From positions 20,629 to 84,628 of the forward strand of contig JAUWCL010000007.1 of assembly GCA_030609325.1 (NCBI GenBank): a DNA stretch of 64,000 nt, in the 5' to 3' direction. The notes beneath the pieces were generated by a model. That model was given only the letters and a program-made list of their open reading frames with translations, did no database searches and was not told where the DNA came from. This document shows positions 51,573 through 59,458 of this stretch, piece by piece; positions within the stretch are counted from its first letter, which is position 1; each line of letters opens with the position of its first letter. The stretch comes from Candidatus Krumholzibacteriota bacterium. Its GTDB lineage: Bacteria; Krumholzibacteriota; Krumholzibacteriia; Krumholzibacteriales; Krumholzibacteriaceae. The translations under genes and the position numbers were made by a program.

Positions 51573-52186
51573 TGAATACCGCGCTGAGAGTCGCGCTGCT
51601 TGTCGTAACGAGTTATTTCCTGGGCGCTGTACCGTTCAGCTACATATCCGGAAAGCTCCTCAGGGGGATAGACCTGAGAGAGCACGGCAGCGGAAACCTC
51701 GGCGCCGCCAACACATTCAGGGTCCTTGGAAAGGGCGCAGCGATCCCGGTGCTCCTCGCCGATATCGGCAAGGGCTACCTGGCCGTCAAGATGGTGCAGA
51801 TCTACGGCTTCGAAGGCTATCAGTACGTGCTCATCGCCGCACTCGTCGTCATCATCGGACACAATTACTCCATATTCGTCGGTTTCGCCGGAGGAAAGGG
51901 CGTCGGTACTACCGCCGGCACTTTTCTGGCCATGGCGCCCTGCGCCGTCCTCGTGTGCCTCACCGTGTGGGCACTCGTTCTGATGATCTCAAGGATAGTA
52001 TCGGTGGCCAGCATTGTCTCCGCCGCATGCCTGCCGGCATCCGTTGCGTTCATGAACAGGTTCGCGGCCTGCTCGACGCATATCTCCGTCTTCTACCTGT
52101 CGATCATCGTGACCCTTTTCGTCATCTGCAAGCACCGGTCCAATATGCGCAGACTGCGCGAAGGTACCGAGAAAAGGATCTTCTGA
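51572..52186 (+). CDS. plsY: Acyl-phosphate glycerol-3-phosphate acyltransferase PlsY
   Basis: YFLGAVPFSYISGKLLRGIDLREHGSGNLGAANTFRVLG; GHNYSIFVGFAGGKGVGTTAG. Confidence 0.95.
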   Translation: MNTALRVALLVVTSYFLGAVPFSYISGKLLRGIDLREHGSGNLGAANTFRVLGKGAAIPVLLADIGKGYLAVKMVQIYGFEGYQYVLIAALVVIIGHNYSIFVGFAGGKGVGTTAGTFLAMAPCAVLVCLTVWALVLMISRIVSVASIVSAACLPASVAFMNRFAACSTHISVFYLSIIVTLFVICKHRSNMRRLREGTEKRIF

Positions 52187-52188
52187 CA

Positions 52189-53220
52189 GTGACTGCAAAG
52201 AAAAGGAAATCCATACACATCACTGTTCTCGGAGCAGGCAGCTGGGGAACAACGCTCGCCCTCCTGCTGAACGACAACGGGCACGAGGTCGTTCTCTGGG
52301 AATTCTTCAGCGATCTCGCCGGGACGATCTTCAGAAAGAGAGAAAACGAAAAATACCTTCCCGGGGTGAAGATCCCAACCTCGATCACCGTGACATCCGA
52401 TCTGGAAAACGCCCTTGACGGCTGCTCTCACGTGCTCTTCGTAACGCCGAGCCATACGGTCAGGAATGTCGCCGGTATGGTGCGTTCCGTTCAGACTTTC
52501 AGGAGATCATCCGTCATCATCAACGCATCGAAGGGCCTGGAGGAAAAAAGCCTCTGCAGGATGAGCGAGGTGCTTGGACAGGAACTTCCCCAGACCAAGG
52601 GCAGAATCGTCGGCCTCCTCGGCCCGAGCCACGCCGAGGAAGTGAGCAGGAAGATGCCCACATCGGTAGTGGTCGCCGGTTCTAACCTTGAGATCCTCGA
52701 CAGGACACAGCAGATATTCATGAACGAGTATTTCAGGGTGTACACGAACACAGACCTGGTCGGCGTCGAGCTGGGCGTCTCCCTGAAAAACACGATAGCC
52801 ATCGCGGCCGGTATCTGCGACGGGCTCGGATTCGGAGACAACACGAAGGCCGCTCTCCTCACGCGCGGGCTGGCCGAGATCAAACGCCTCGTCTCGAAGC
52901 TCGGCGGCAGGGAAGAGACACTCAGCGGTCTCGCCGGCGTAGGCGATCTCATCGTGACATGTATGAGCAGGCACAGCAGAAACAGATACGTCGGAGAGCA
53001 GATCGGGCGGGGCAAGGGTCTCCAGGAGGTTCTCGACGGGATGGTGATGGTAGCCGAGGGCGTGAAGACGACGAAAGCCGCAGTGGCCCTTTCGCGGAGG
53101 GCCGGCGTGGAGCTGCCGATCGCCGAACAGGTATACCGCGTTCTTTTTTACGGAAAGGATCCCAGGAAGGCTATCAGGGACCTGATGGTCCGGAAGGCAA
53201 AGAAGGAAATGTACCGCTGA
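52189..53220 (+). CDS. gpsA: Glycerol-3-phosphate dehydrogenase [NAD(P)+]
   Basis: [72 protein letters not shown] start. Confidence 0.96.
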   Translation: MTAKKRKSIHITVLGAGSWGTTLALLLNDNGHEVVLWEFFSDLAGTIFRKRENEKYLPGVKIPTSITVTSDLENALDGCSHVLFVTPSHTVRNVAGMVRSVQTFRRSSVIINASKGLEEKSLCRMSEVLGQELPQTKGRIVGLLGPSHAEEVSRKMPTSVVVAGSNLEILDRTQQIFMNEYFRVYTNTDLVGVELGVSLKNTIAIAAGICDGLGFGDNTKAALLTRGLAEIKRLVSKLGGREETLSGLAGVGDLIVTCMSRHSRNRYVGEQIGRGKGLQEVLDGMVMVAEGVKTTKAAVALSRRAGVELPIAEQVYRVLFYGKDPRKAIRDLMVRKAKKEMYR

Positions 53221-53239
53221 AACGAAAGGGTTCCAGAGT

Positions 53240-53602
53240 ATGATGAAGGTTCAGAAACTGTACTACTCGATCGGGGAGGTCAGCGAACTTCTCGGTGTCA
53301 AGGCTCATGTTCTGAGATACTGGGAGACCCAGTTTCCCATGCTCAAGCCCAGGAAGAACAGGGCCGGAAACAGGACGTACAAGGTCAGGGACATAAAGTT
53401 CCTGTTGACGATCAAGAACCTGCTCTACGATAGAGGTTACACGATCGCGGGAGCGCGCCAGAAACTCAGGGAATCGAACAACAATCCCGACGCCCTGATC
53501 GAGCAGCTGGCGATCCCGTTCGCCGATCCGTCAAATAGAAAGAGACTGCTTTCTTTGAAGCAGGATCTTCTCGAGCTGAAAGAGATGGTCAACAGCCTCT
53601 AG
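53240..53602 (+). CDS. MerR-family transcriptional regulator, short form
   Basis: [69 protein letters not shown]. Confidence 0.88.
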   Translation: MMKVQKLYYSIGEVSELLGVKAHVLRYWETQFPMLKPRKNRAGNRTYKVRDIKFLLTIKNLLYDRGYTIAGARQKLRESNNNPDALIEQLAIPFADPSNRKRLLSLKQDLLELKEMVNSL

Positions 53603-53660
53603 CAGGCATGAAAATCAACCTTGTAAATCGAGTTGCAACCAATATATATTATGGTCTGGT

Positions 53661-53737
53661 CGGGGCGTGGCGCAGTCCGGTAGCGCACTTGCATGGGGGG
53701 CAAGTGGTCGCTGGTTCAAATCCAGTCGCCCCGACCA
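53661..53737 (+). tRNA. tRNA-Pro (anticodon GGG), CCA encoded
   Basis: CGGGGCG/CGCCCCG acceptor; CTTGC-ATGGGGG-GCAAG anticodon arm; GGTTCAAATCC T loop; ACCA end. Confidence 0.95.
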
Positions 53738-53801
53738 TTCTTTATTCCCGGGGGCGTGTTCACGTCGACGCTTCCCAATATCCCGAAACGGAGGACGGCC
53801 C

Positions 53802-54479
53802 TTGAACGAGGAATTCGGCGCAGTGATACCCGCTTTCAACGAGGCCGGACATATCGACGGCGTCATCCGAGGCGTAGCCGGACAGATCCCGGCCTCGAAT
53901 ATCCTCGTGATAGACGACGGCTCGTCTGACGGCACGGTTACTGAGGCCGGGGGTACGGGAGTCGAGGTCGTCAGGAATCCGGTAAATCTCGGGAAGGGCG
54001 CCACTCTCCTGAAGGGTTTCGGGCTGATGGCGGAGAAACCCGGTATCGAGGCCGTGTTTACCCTCGACGCCGACGGTCAGCATGCTCCCGGGGAGATGCC
54101 CGCCTTTATAGCCGCTTACCGCGAAGGAAGGGCAGATATAGTCATCGGCAGCAGGATGGCCGATATCACGGGGATGCCGGCGCTTCGGAGGTTCACGAAC
54201 AGGCTCACCTCGGCAGTGATCAGCCTGCGGGCCGGGGTCAGGATCGATGACAGCCAGTCGGGATACCGGCTGCTGAGACTCTCCATGATGGAGAAACTGG
54301 ATCTGGTAACCCGCAATTTCGACCTGGAGAGCGAGATCCTCATCAAGGCAGCACGCCTGGGAGCCATTATCGTATCGGTGCCGATCAGCACGATCTACGG
54401 AAAGGAAAAGAGCAAGATCAATCCACTGGTGGACTCGTGGCGATTCCTAAAACTGGTCATCCGGAGCTTTCTCTGGTAG
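53802..54479 (+). CDS. Family 2 glycosyltransferase (dolichol-phosphate-mannose synthase-like)
   Basis: GAVIPAFNEAGHIDGVIRGV, ILVIDDGSSDGT, NLGKGATLLKGF, FTLDADGQHAP, SQSGYRLL; TTG start. Confidence 0.88.
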   Translation: MNEEFGAVIPAFNEAGHIDGVIRGVAGQIPASNILVIDDGSSDGTVTEAGGTGVEVVRNPVNLGKGATLLKGFGLMAEKPGIEAVFTLDADGQHAPGEMPAFIAAYREGRADIVIGSRMADITGMPALRRFTNRLTSAVISLRAGVRIDDSQSGYRLLRLSMMEKLDLVTRNFDLESEILIKAARLGAIIVSVPISTIYGKEKSKINPLVDSWRFLKLVIRSFLW

Positions 54480-54492
54480 TATCCGCTTCCAT

Positions 54493-55254
54493 ATGGAAAA
54501 GACGATCCTCATAACGAACGACGACGGAATAAGAGCGGCAGGACTGAGAACTCTCGAGAGATCCCTGTCCGGACTGGGAAGAATCGTGATGGTCGCTCCC
54601 GAGAACGAGCAGAGCGCTACAAGCCACGCCATAACCCTCGACAGGCCCCTGCGCATAAAAGAATACTCTGAAAACAGATACAGCGTGACAGGCACGCCGA
54701 CCGACTGCGTGCTGCTGGCCTTCCATAGAATCCTCGATGCCAGACCCGACCTCGTCGTATCCGGGATAAACCACGGCCCGAACATGGGGGAGGACGTTAC
54801 ATACTCGGGTACTGTGGCCGCGGCGATAGAGGGCAACATCCTCGGTATAGACTCGATCGCTATATCGATCACGTCGTGGGACCCCGACTCGTTCGAAGCC
54901 GCGGGAAACATCTCTCGCTATCTCGCTTCGCGCATGCTGGACAGGGAAGGCAGGGGGGATGCGTTCATGTGGAACGTAAACATTCCTCCTCTCCCCGAGG
55001 AAGAACTCAGGGGGATGCGTGTAACGAAGCTTGGATCGAGAGTATATAACAACTCGATCGTGAAGAAGACCGACCCGAGGGGTAAGGACTATTTCTGGAT
55101 GGGAGGGGGGGAGCCGGGCTGGAACGTCGACGAGAAATCCGACTTCGCCGCGGTAAGCGGCGGCTACATATCCGTCACGCCTCTAAAGGTCGACATGACC
55201 GATTACAAGAGCGTCATCGAACTCGAACAGTGGAAACTCGACTGGAGATCATGA
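54493..55254 (+). CDS. surE: 5'-nucleotidase SurE
   Basis: ILITNDDGIRAAGLRTL, VVAPENEQSATSHAITL-like, VSGINHGPNMGEDVTYSGTVAAAIEG. Confidence 0.96.
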   Translation: MEKTILITNDDGIRAAGLRTLERSLSGLGRIVMVAPENEQSATSHAITLDRPLRIKEYSENRYSVTGTPTDCVLLAFHRILDARPDLVVSGINHGPNMGEDVTYSGTVAAAIEGNILGIDSIAISITSWDPDSFEAAGNISRYLASRMLDREGRGDAFMWNVNIPPLPEEELRGMRVTKLGSRVYNNSIVKKTDPRGKDYFWMGGGEPGWNVDEKSDFAAVSGGYISVTPLKVDMTDYKSVIELEQWKLDWRS

Positions 55255-55883
55255 CCGATTACGGGATAGCAAGAAGGCGGATGGTGGAGGAGCAGCTCGT
55301 GGCCCGCGGCATAAGGGACGAGCGGATAATCGATGCCTTTCTCGCCGTTCCTCGTCACCTCTTCGTCGATCCCGCCGTCAGGTCCCGGGCATATGACGGG
55401 TGCTCCTTCCCGATAGGGTACAACCAGACGATCTCGCAGCCCTTTATACAGGCGGCGATGATGCAGCATCTCGGAATAAAAAGTACCGACCGGGTCCTCG
55501 AGATAGGAACCGGATCCGGCTATCAGACGGCGATCCTCTCCATGATAGCCAGGGAGGTATGCTCCATCGAGAGAATCGAGGCACTAAGCGCGGCGGCCGA
55601 GGCAGTACTGAAAGATATCCCGACAGGAAGGATCAGGCTCAGAGCGGGAGACGGATCGGCGGGATGGCCGTATTACGCTCCGTTCGACAAGATCATCGTA
55701 TCGGCCGCAATGAGCAAGTGCTCCGAAGAGCTCCTGTCACAGCTGGCCGACGGAGGAGGTCTTATCGCGCCGGTACAGGACGTGGAGGAACAGCTCGTGC
55801 TTTACAGTAAGAAGGGTGAAGCGATCGAGGAACTGAAGCTCTCCAGATGCTCATTCGTACCCCTTCTGAAAGGAGTTGGCTGA
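55251..55883 (+). CDS. pcm: Protein-L-isoaspartate O-methyltransferase
   Basis: RRMVEEQLVARGIRDERIIDAFLAVPRHLFVD, VLEIGTGSGYQTAIL, APFDKIIVSAA. Confidence 0.95.
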   Translation: MTDYGIARRRMVEEQLVARGIRDERIIDAFLAVPRHLFVDPAVRSRAYDGCSFPIGYNQTISQPFIQAAMMQHLGIKSTDRVLEIGTGSGYQTAILSMIAREVCSIERIEALSAAAEAVLKDIPTGRIRLRAGDGSAGWPYYAPFDKIIVSAAMSKCSEELLSQLADGGGLIAPVQDVEEQLVLYSKKGEAIEELKLSRCSFVPLLKGVG

Positions 55884-56385
55884 TTTGCCCCCCCTTTTCG
55901 CTATTGCCCTCAATCTTTCACCGAAGGTGATGACCTTTCTCATCGCCATGCTTCCCATCTCTGAGTTGAGGGGGGCGATACCGTATGCGCTCTGGGCGGG
56001 AAACCTCGGCTGGAAGGAAGCTTATATCATAGCCGTCCTCGGCAACTTCCTCCCGGTGATTCCGCTCCTGCTGTTCATGGAGAAGGGGTCGGAATGGCTC
56101 AGGAGATATCCCCCGGGAGACAGGTTCTTCACCTGGTTCTTCAACAGGACGAGGAGAAAGGGGAAACTTATCGAGCGGTTCGAAGCTATCGGGCTTACCA
56201 TGTTCGTGGCTATCCCGCTGCCCGTCACCGGGGCCTGGACCGGATGCGCCGCAGCGATAATCTTCGGCATTCCCCGCAAGCGGGCCGTACCCACCATACT
56301 CCTCGGTATAATGATATCGGGGTGCATCGTCACCCTGGCCAGCATGGGGATCATATCTTTCTGGGGGATACAGGGAACAGGATAG
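55876..56385 (+). CDS. COG2426-type small membrane exporter-like protein
   Basis: LPISELRGAIPYALWAGNLGWKEAYIIAVLGNFLPVIPLLLF; VAIPLPVTGAWTGCAAAIIFGIPRKRA. Confidence 0.75.
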   Translation: MADLPPLFAIALNLSPKVMTFLIAMLPISELRGAIPYALWAGNLGWKEAYIIAVLGNFLPVIPLLLFMEKGSEWLRRYPPGDRFFTWFFNRTRRKGKLIERFEAIGLTMFVAIPLPVTGAWTGCAAAIIFGIPRKRAVPTILLGIMISGCIVTLASMGIISFWGIQGTG

Positions 56386-56436
56386 CTGAAATGATTTGTG
56401 TTGGAACGTGATAAATGATACTTTACCGATTGGTGT

Positions 56437-56514
56437 CGGGGTGTAGCGCAGTCCGGTTAGCGCGCCTGCTTCGGGAGCAGGAGGTCGCTGGTTCGATTCC
56501 AGTCACCCCGACCA
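56437..56514 (+). tRNA. tRNA-Pro (anticodon CGG), CCA encoded
   Basis: CGGGGTG/CACCCCG acceptor; CCTGC-TTCGGGA-GCAGG anticodon arm; GGTTCGATTCC; ACCA end. Confidence 0.95.
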
Positions 56515-56522
56515 CTCTTGAT

Positions 56523-57092
56523 ATGACATGCCGAATTTATCTATACCCAGCCATATCATTTTTCGTGCTGTGCGGTATTATGCTTGTCTCCTGCACGCCA
56601 TCGCCGCGCTATCGCGGTAGCACGGGAAAACCTGCGGCTGTGACCCGGGCGCCGACACGGGATGAGAAACCGGTTCACGGAGATCTGGGCATAGTCCTGA
56701 GAAATCCGCTCGGAGGAATCGGCGGGGTGAAGATAAACAGCCCATTCGGTATAAGAAAGCATCCTTCATACGGAACGCAGGAATTCCACCAGGGCGTGGA
56801 CTTCGAGGCCGAGACCGGGGATGCCGTCTATGCTGCAGCCAGCGGCAGGGTGACGTATGCCGGCAGGCAGAAGGGGTACGGAAAGGTCGTCATCATCGAT
56901 CATGGAAGGGACATATCGTCCGTCTACGCCCATCTCTCCGAGACGGCCGTCCGCAATGGGGATCAGGTGGAGGCCGGACAGTCTATAGGAAAAGTGGGGG
57001 TGAGCGGGAATGCAACGGGCTCCCATCTGCACTTCGAATTGAGAATATACGGAGAGGCGGTCGATCCTCTCGATTACATGGAGATAAGATGA
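56523..57092 (+). CDS. M23 peptidase (LytM/NlpD-like) lipoprotein
   Basis: Lipobox LVSC; INSPFGIRKHPSYGTQEFHQGVDFEAETGDAVYAAASGRVTYAG...VYAHLS...GNATGSHLHFELR. Confidence 0.88.
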   Translation: MTCRIYLYPAISFFVLCGIMLVSCTPSPRYRGSTGKPAAVTRAPTRDEKPVHGDLGIVLRNPLGGIGGVKINSPFGIRKHPSYGTQEFHQGVDFEAETGDAVYAAASGRVTYAGRQKGYGKVVIIDHGRDISSVYAHLSETAVRNGDQVEAGQSIGKVGVSGNATGSHLHFELRIYGEAVDPLDYMEIR

Positions 57093-57910
57093 CCGGAAAA
57101 CACCACGACAACGACATCCAGAGACAGTATTTCGAGGATATCAGCCGATATCCTGTTCTAACCAGGGAAGAAGAGAGAGATCTCTCCAGGAAGGCGCGTG
57201 ACGGCGACGAGGAGGCGAGGAAGAAGCTGATTGTAAGCAACCTCAAGCTCGTCATCACCATCGCCAAATCGTACTCATCTTACGGCGTTCCTTTTCTGGA
57301 CCTGATAGAGGAAGGCAATCTCGGGCTTATAAAGGCGGTCAGCAGGTTCGATCCGGAGAAGGGATTCCGCTTCAGCACGTATTCGTCATGGTGGATACGC
57401 CAGGCGATCGTCAGGGCGATATCGAACTACTCCAGGACGATCAGGATCCCGATCCACATCTTTCAGCTGATGACCAAATACATGGCGATCGAGAACTCGA
57501 GGAAGTACAGTACGTCCGAAGAAAAGGCATCCGTTCTCGGCGTATCGAAAAAGCGGTTCAAGACGCTCGAGAAGCTGGTCCGCAACATCCGGGCTCTCGA
57601 CCTTTCCAGTTCGATCGACACCTACAGCCAGCTGGCGACCAACCTCGAAGCCGTCGATTACTCCGATCCCGAGACGATAGTCCTCAGCCAGATAGAGCAC
57701 GAAGAGCTCTCTGCACTGCTCGACCGTCTGTCGGATAGGGAAAAGCTCATTATAAAGGTCAGATACGGATTCGATGACGGAGAACCCAGGACCCTGGCCG
57801 AGACGGGAAAACTCATACACGTGTCCAGGGAAAGGGTAAGGCAGCTAGAGATGCGAGCCCTGAGAAAGCTGAAATTCCTCGTGGAGCCCGAGAAGGCGAA
57901 CGAGAAATAA
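57089..57910 (+). CDS. Sigma-70 family RNA polymerase sigma factor (RpoD/RpoS group)
   Basis: YFEDISRYPVLTREEERDLSRKARDGDEEARKKLIVSNLKLVITIAKSYSSYGVPFLDLIEEGNLGLIKAVSRFDPEKGFRFSTYSSWWIRQAI; region 4 HVSRERVRQLEMRALRKL. Confidence 0.93.
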   Translation: MTGKHHDNDIQRQYFEDISRYPVLTREEERDLSRKARDGDEEARKKLIVSNLKLVITIAKSYSSYGVPFLDLIEEGNLGLIKAVSRFDPEKGFRFSTYSSWWIRQAIVRAISNYSRTIRIPIHIFQLMTKYMAIENSRKYSTSEEKASVLGVSKKRFKTLEKLVRNIRALDLSSSIDTYSQLATNLEAVDYSDPETIVLSQIEHEELSALLDRLSDREKLIIKVRYGFDDGEPRTLAETGKLIHVSRERVRQLEMRALRKLKFLVEPEKANEK

Positions 57911-57923
57911 TAAAGGAGCGACA

Positions 57924-58442
57924 ATGAAGCCGGACATCAGAAAGTGGATCAGGGATATCCCCGATTTCCCCGAGAAGGGAATAATGTTCAGGGACATAAC
58001 ACCGGCGCTCCTCGATCCGGTCCCATTCAGGAGAATCTGCGACAGCCTCGTGGAAAGGTACGAAGGCAGGGCGATCGACAAGATCGCGGGTATAGAAGCG
58101 AGAGGCTTTTTCTTCGCTTCGGTCCTCGCTTACAGGCTCGGCATCGGGATGATTCCCCTGAGAAAGCCGGGAAAGCTTCCCTGGAATACGGTGTCGAGAA
58201 GTTACAGCCTCGAGTACGGTGAGGCCACCGTGGAGATGCATGAAGACGCCGTCTCCGAAGGAGACAGTATTCTCCTCGTTGACGACCTTCTTGCCACCGG
58301 CGGGACAGCAGCGGCAGCTGCGGAGCTAATCGAAAGTCTGGGTGGAAAGATAGAGGAGATCGCTTTCGTCATAGAGCTTTCCGATCTGAAAGGGAGGGAG
58401 AAGCTCGGGGACAGGGAGATATTCTCCCTGCTGACCTATTGA
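57924..58442 (+). CDS. apt: Adenine phosphoribosyltransferase
   Basis: IRDIPDFPEKGIMFRDITPALLDP; KIAGIEARGFFFASVLAYRLG; ILLVDDLLATGGTAAAAAELIE. Confidence 0.96.
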   Translation: MKPDIRKWIRDIPDFPEKGIMFRDITPALLDPVPFRRICDSLVERYEGRAIDKIAGIEARGFFFASVLAYRLGIGMIPLRKPGKLPWNTVSRSYSLEYGEATVEMHEDAVSEGDSILLVDDLLATGGTAAAAAELIESLGGKIEEIAFVIELSDLKGREKLGDREIFSLLTY

Positions 58443-58497
58443 TAAACTGTTTGCCTTTCAGGCCGCTGATACATAATATTCCCGTTATGAAATAAAC

Positions 58498-58574
58498 GCC
58501 CCCGTAGCTCAGGTGGATAGAGCACCGGTTTCCTAAACCGGGTGTCGGACGTTCGAGTCGTCTCGGGGGCGCCA
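58498..58574 (+). tRNA. tRNA-Arg (anticodon CCT), CCA encoded
   Basis: GCCCCCG/CGGGGGC acceptor; CCGGT-TTCCTAA-ACCGG anticodon arm; ACGTTCGAGTCGT; GCCA end. Confidence 0.94.
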
Positions 58575-58578
58575 TTAC

Positions 58579-58616
58579 TAAAAAGGGATCGGCGTGATTC
58601 GCTGACCCCTTTTTAC
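58579..58616 (+). terminator. Probable terminator downstream of tRNA-Arg
   Basis: AAAAAGGG ATCGGCG...CGCTGA CCCCTTTTT imperfect hairpin ending in T-run. Confidence 0.65.
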
Positions 58617-58980
58617 TTTTCTGTCGAGTTATGCCATATCGCGTGCCGATATATCCTGTATTATCCATAATATTCCACCATAACGGAATGCTCGCATGGT
58701 TGCCCCTGGATACACATGGTATATTGCATGACTAATTGCATATATCCATCCACCATCCGGCAATATTCTAACCGGTCCTGTATACACTCGCAGGAGAGGT
58801 ACATCGCTGGATGTCTTTCGCTATAAAGGCTATCCCATGCATTTACAAAAGGTTAGAAAGTCCAAAGCTTCCCCGTAATTTCTCAGGATATCTTTTCGCG
58901 TAAAGGCACGCCGTATGCAATTCCATCATCAGCCGGATTTGCCGGCATAAATACTTCGCCGGGAGATTGAGAAATTTGCC

Positions 58981-59043
58981 ATGGAGGTGATCACGGTGCT
59001 GCCGATACTACTGATAATTGATCTGTTCTGGTGGCTTCGATGA
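58981..59043 (+). CDS. Candidate small hydrophobic peptide (15 aa from GTG 58996: MLPILLIIDLFWWLR; 20 aa from ATG 58981)
   Basis: GGAGGTGATC, a 10-nt match to the canonical anti-SD complement, 8 nt upstream of GTG 58996; TGA stop at 59041. Confidence 0.35.
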   Translation: MEVITVLPILLIIDLFWWLR

Positions 59044-59071
59044 AAACTCTGTCTCGCTCCTGAAAGGTATA

Positions 59072-59109
59072 AATGTTCCCGTCGATAGGGGTGTATCGGC
59101 GGGAACGTT
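59072..59109. other. 16-bp hairpin (two G-T wobbles) in AT-rich intergenic gap
   Basis: AATGTTCCCGTCGATA-GGGGTG-TATCGGCGGGAACGTT. Confidence 0.8.
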
Positions 59110-59232
59110 TAGTTTATCCCCCAAAAAGCATTTTGTCATTAAAATATCACAATATAACCTTAATTATAAAGTAATGGCTGTATTAATATGCATTTATTGC
59201 AGTTATAAAATGATAATAATTTGATATTTTTC

Positions 59233-59260
59233 TTGACAGACTGTTTTGGGTCCTTATAAT
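59233..59260 (+). promoter_or_regulatory. Consensus sigma70 promoter with AT-rich upstream tract
   Basis: TTGACA (59233-59238), 16-nt spacer, TATAAT (59255-59260); very AT-rich 59131-59232 resembles an UP element. Confidence 0.85.
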
Positions 59261-59265
59261 CAAAA

Positions 59266-59437
59266 GGAAATTGGGGCAGGCCGGACTGCGCGATCGTGAT
59301 TCATCGGCTCCCAAGCCAATCCTATCAAGCGAAGCGATCTTGCTGCTAAGGCCTCTGTAGAGTTGAAAAGACACGTAACGCAATGTAGTCCGACTGGTCC
59401 CAAATAAAATGGAGAGTGGTTTCCCACTCTCCATTTT
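59266..59437 (+). ncRNA. Candidate structured non-coding RNA (family not recognised)
   Basis: Starts just after a consensus promoter; 59271-59287 pairs with 59387-59403 (15 of 17 positions, mismatches symmetric); internal hairpins; ends in a strong terminator; no ORF. Confidence 0.65.
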
Positions 59438-59440
59438 ATA
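59405..59440. terminator. Bidirectional palindromic terminator between ncRNA candidate and convergent PP2C gene
   Basis: ATAAAATGGAGAGTGG-TTTC-CCACTCTCCATTTTAT, perfect 16-bp stem. Confidence 0.9.
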
Positions 59441-59458
59441 TTCCTCCGGGAACTCCGC

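Noticed and set aside
53615-54004. Minus-strand ORF containing WSGRLDLNQRPLAPHASALPDCATPRPD
   Set aside because: Antisense translation of tRNA-Pro, another well-known artefact.
58369-58668. Minus-strand ORF containing PPRRLERPTPGLGNRCSIHLSYGG
   Set aside because: Antisense translation of tRNA-Arg; no independent support.
58660-58850. Minus-strand stop-to-stop frame PFVNAWDSLYSERHPAMYLSCECIQDRLEYCRMVDGYMQ... (Cys-rich)
   Set aside because: No plausible SD before its ATG, short, and no recognisable homology; could only be rescued by conservation data.
59018-59224. 68-aa plus-strand ORF MICSGGFDENSV...
   Set aside because: Runs through the hairpin and AT-rich promoter tract; low-complexity C terminus; no SD; likely chance.
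59266-59404. Assignment of the ncRNA candidate as 6S, SRP, tmRNA, RNase P or 5S RNA
   Set aside because: No conserved sequence signatures of these families recognised; only the 6S-like closing stem is similar. Left as an unassigned ncRNA pending cmscan.
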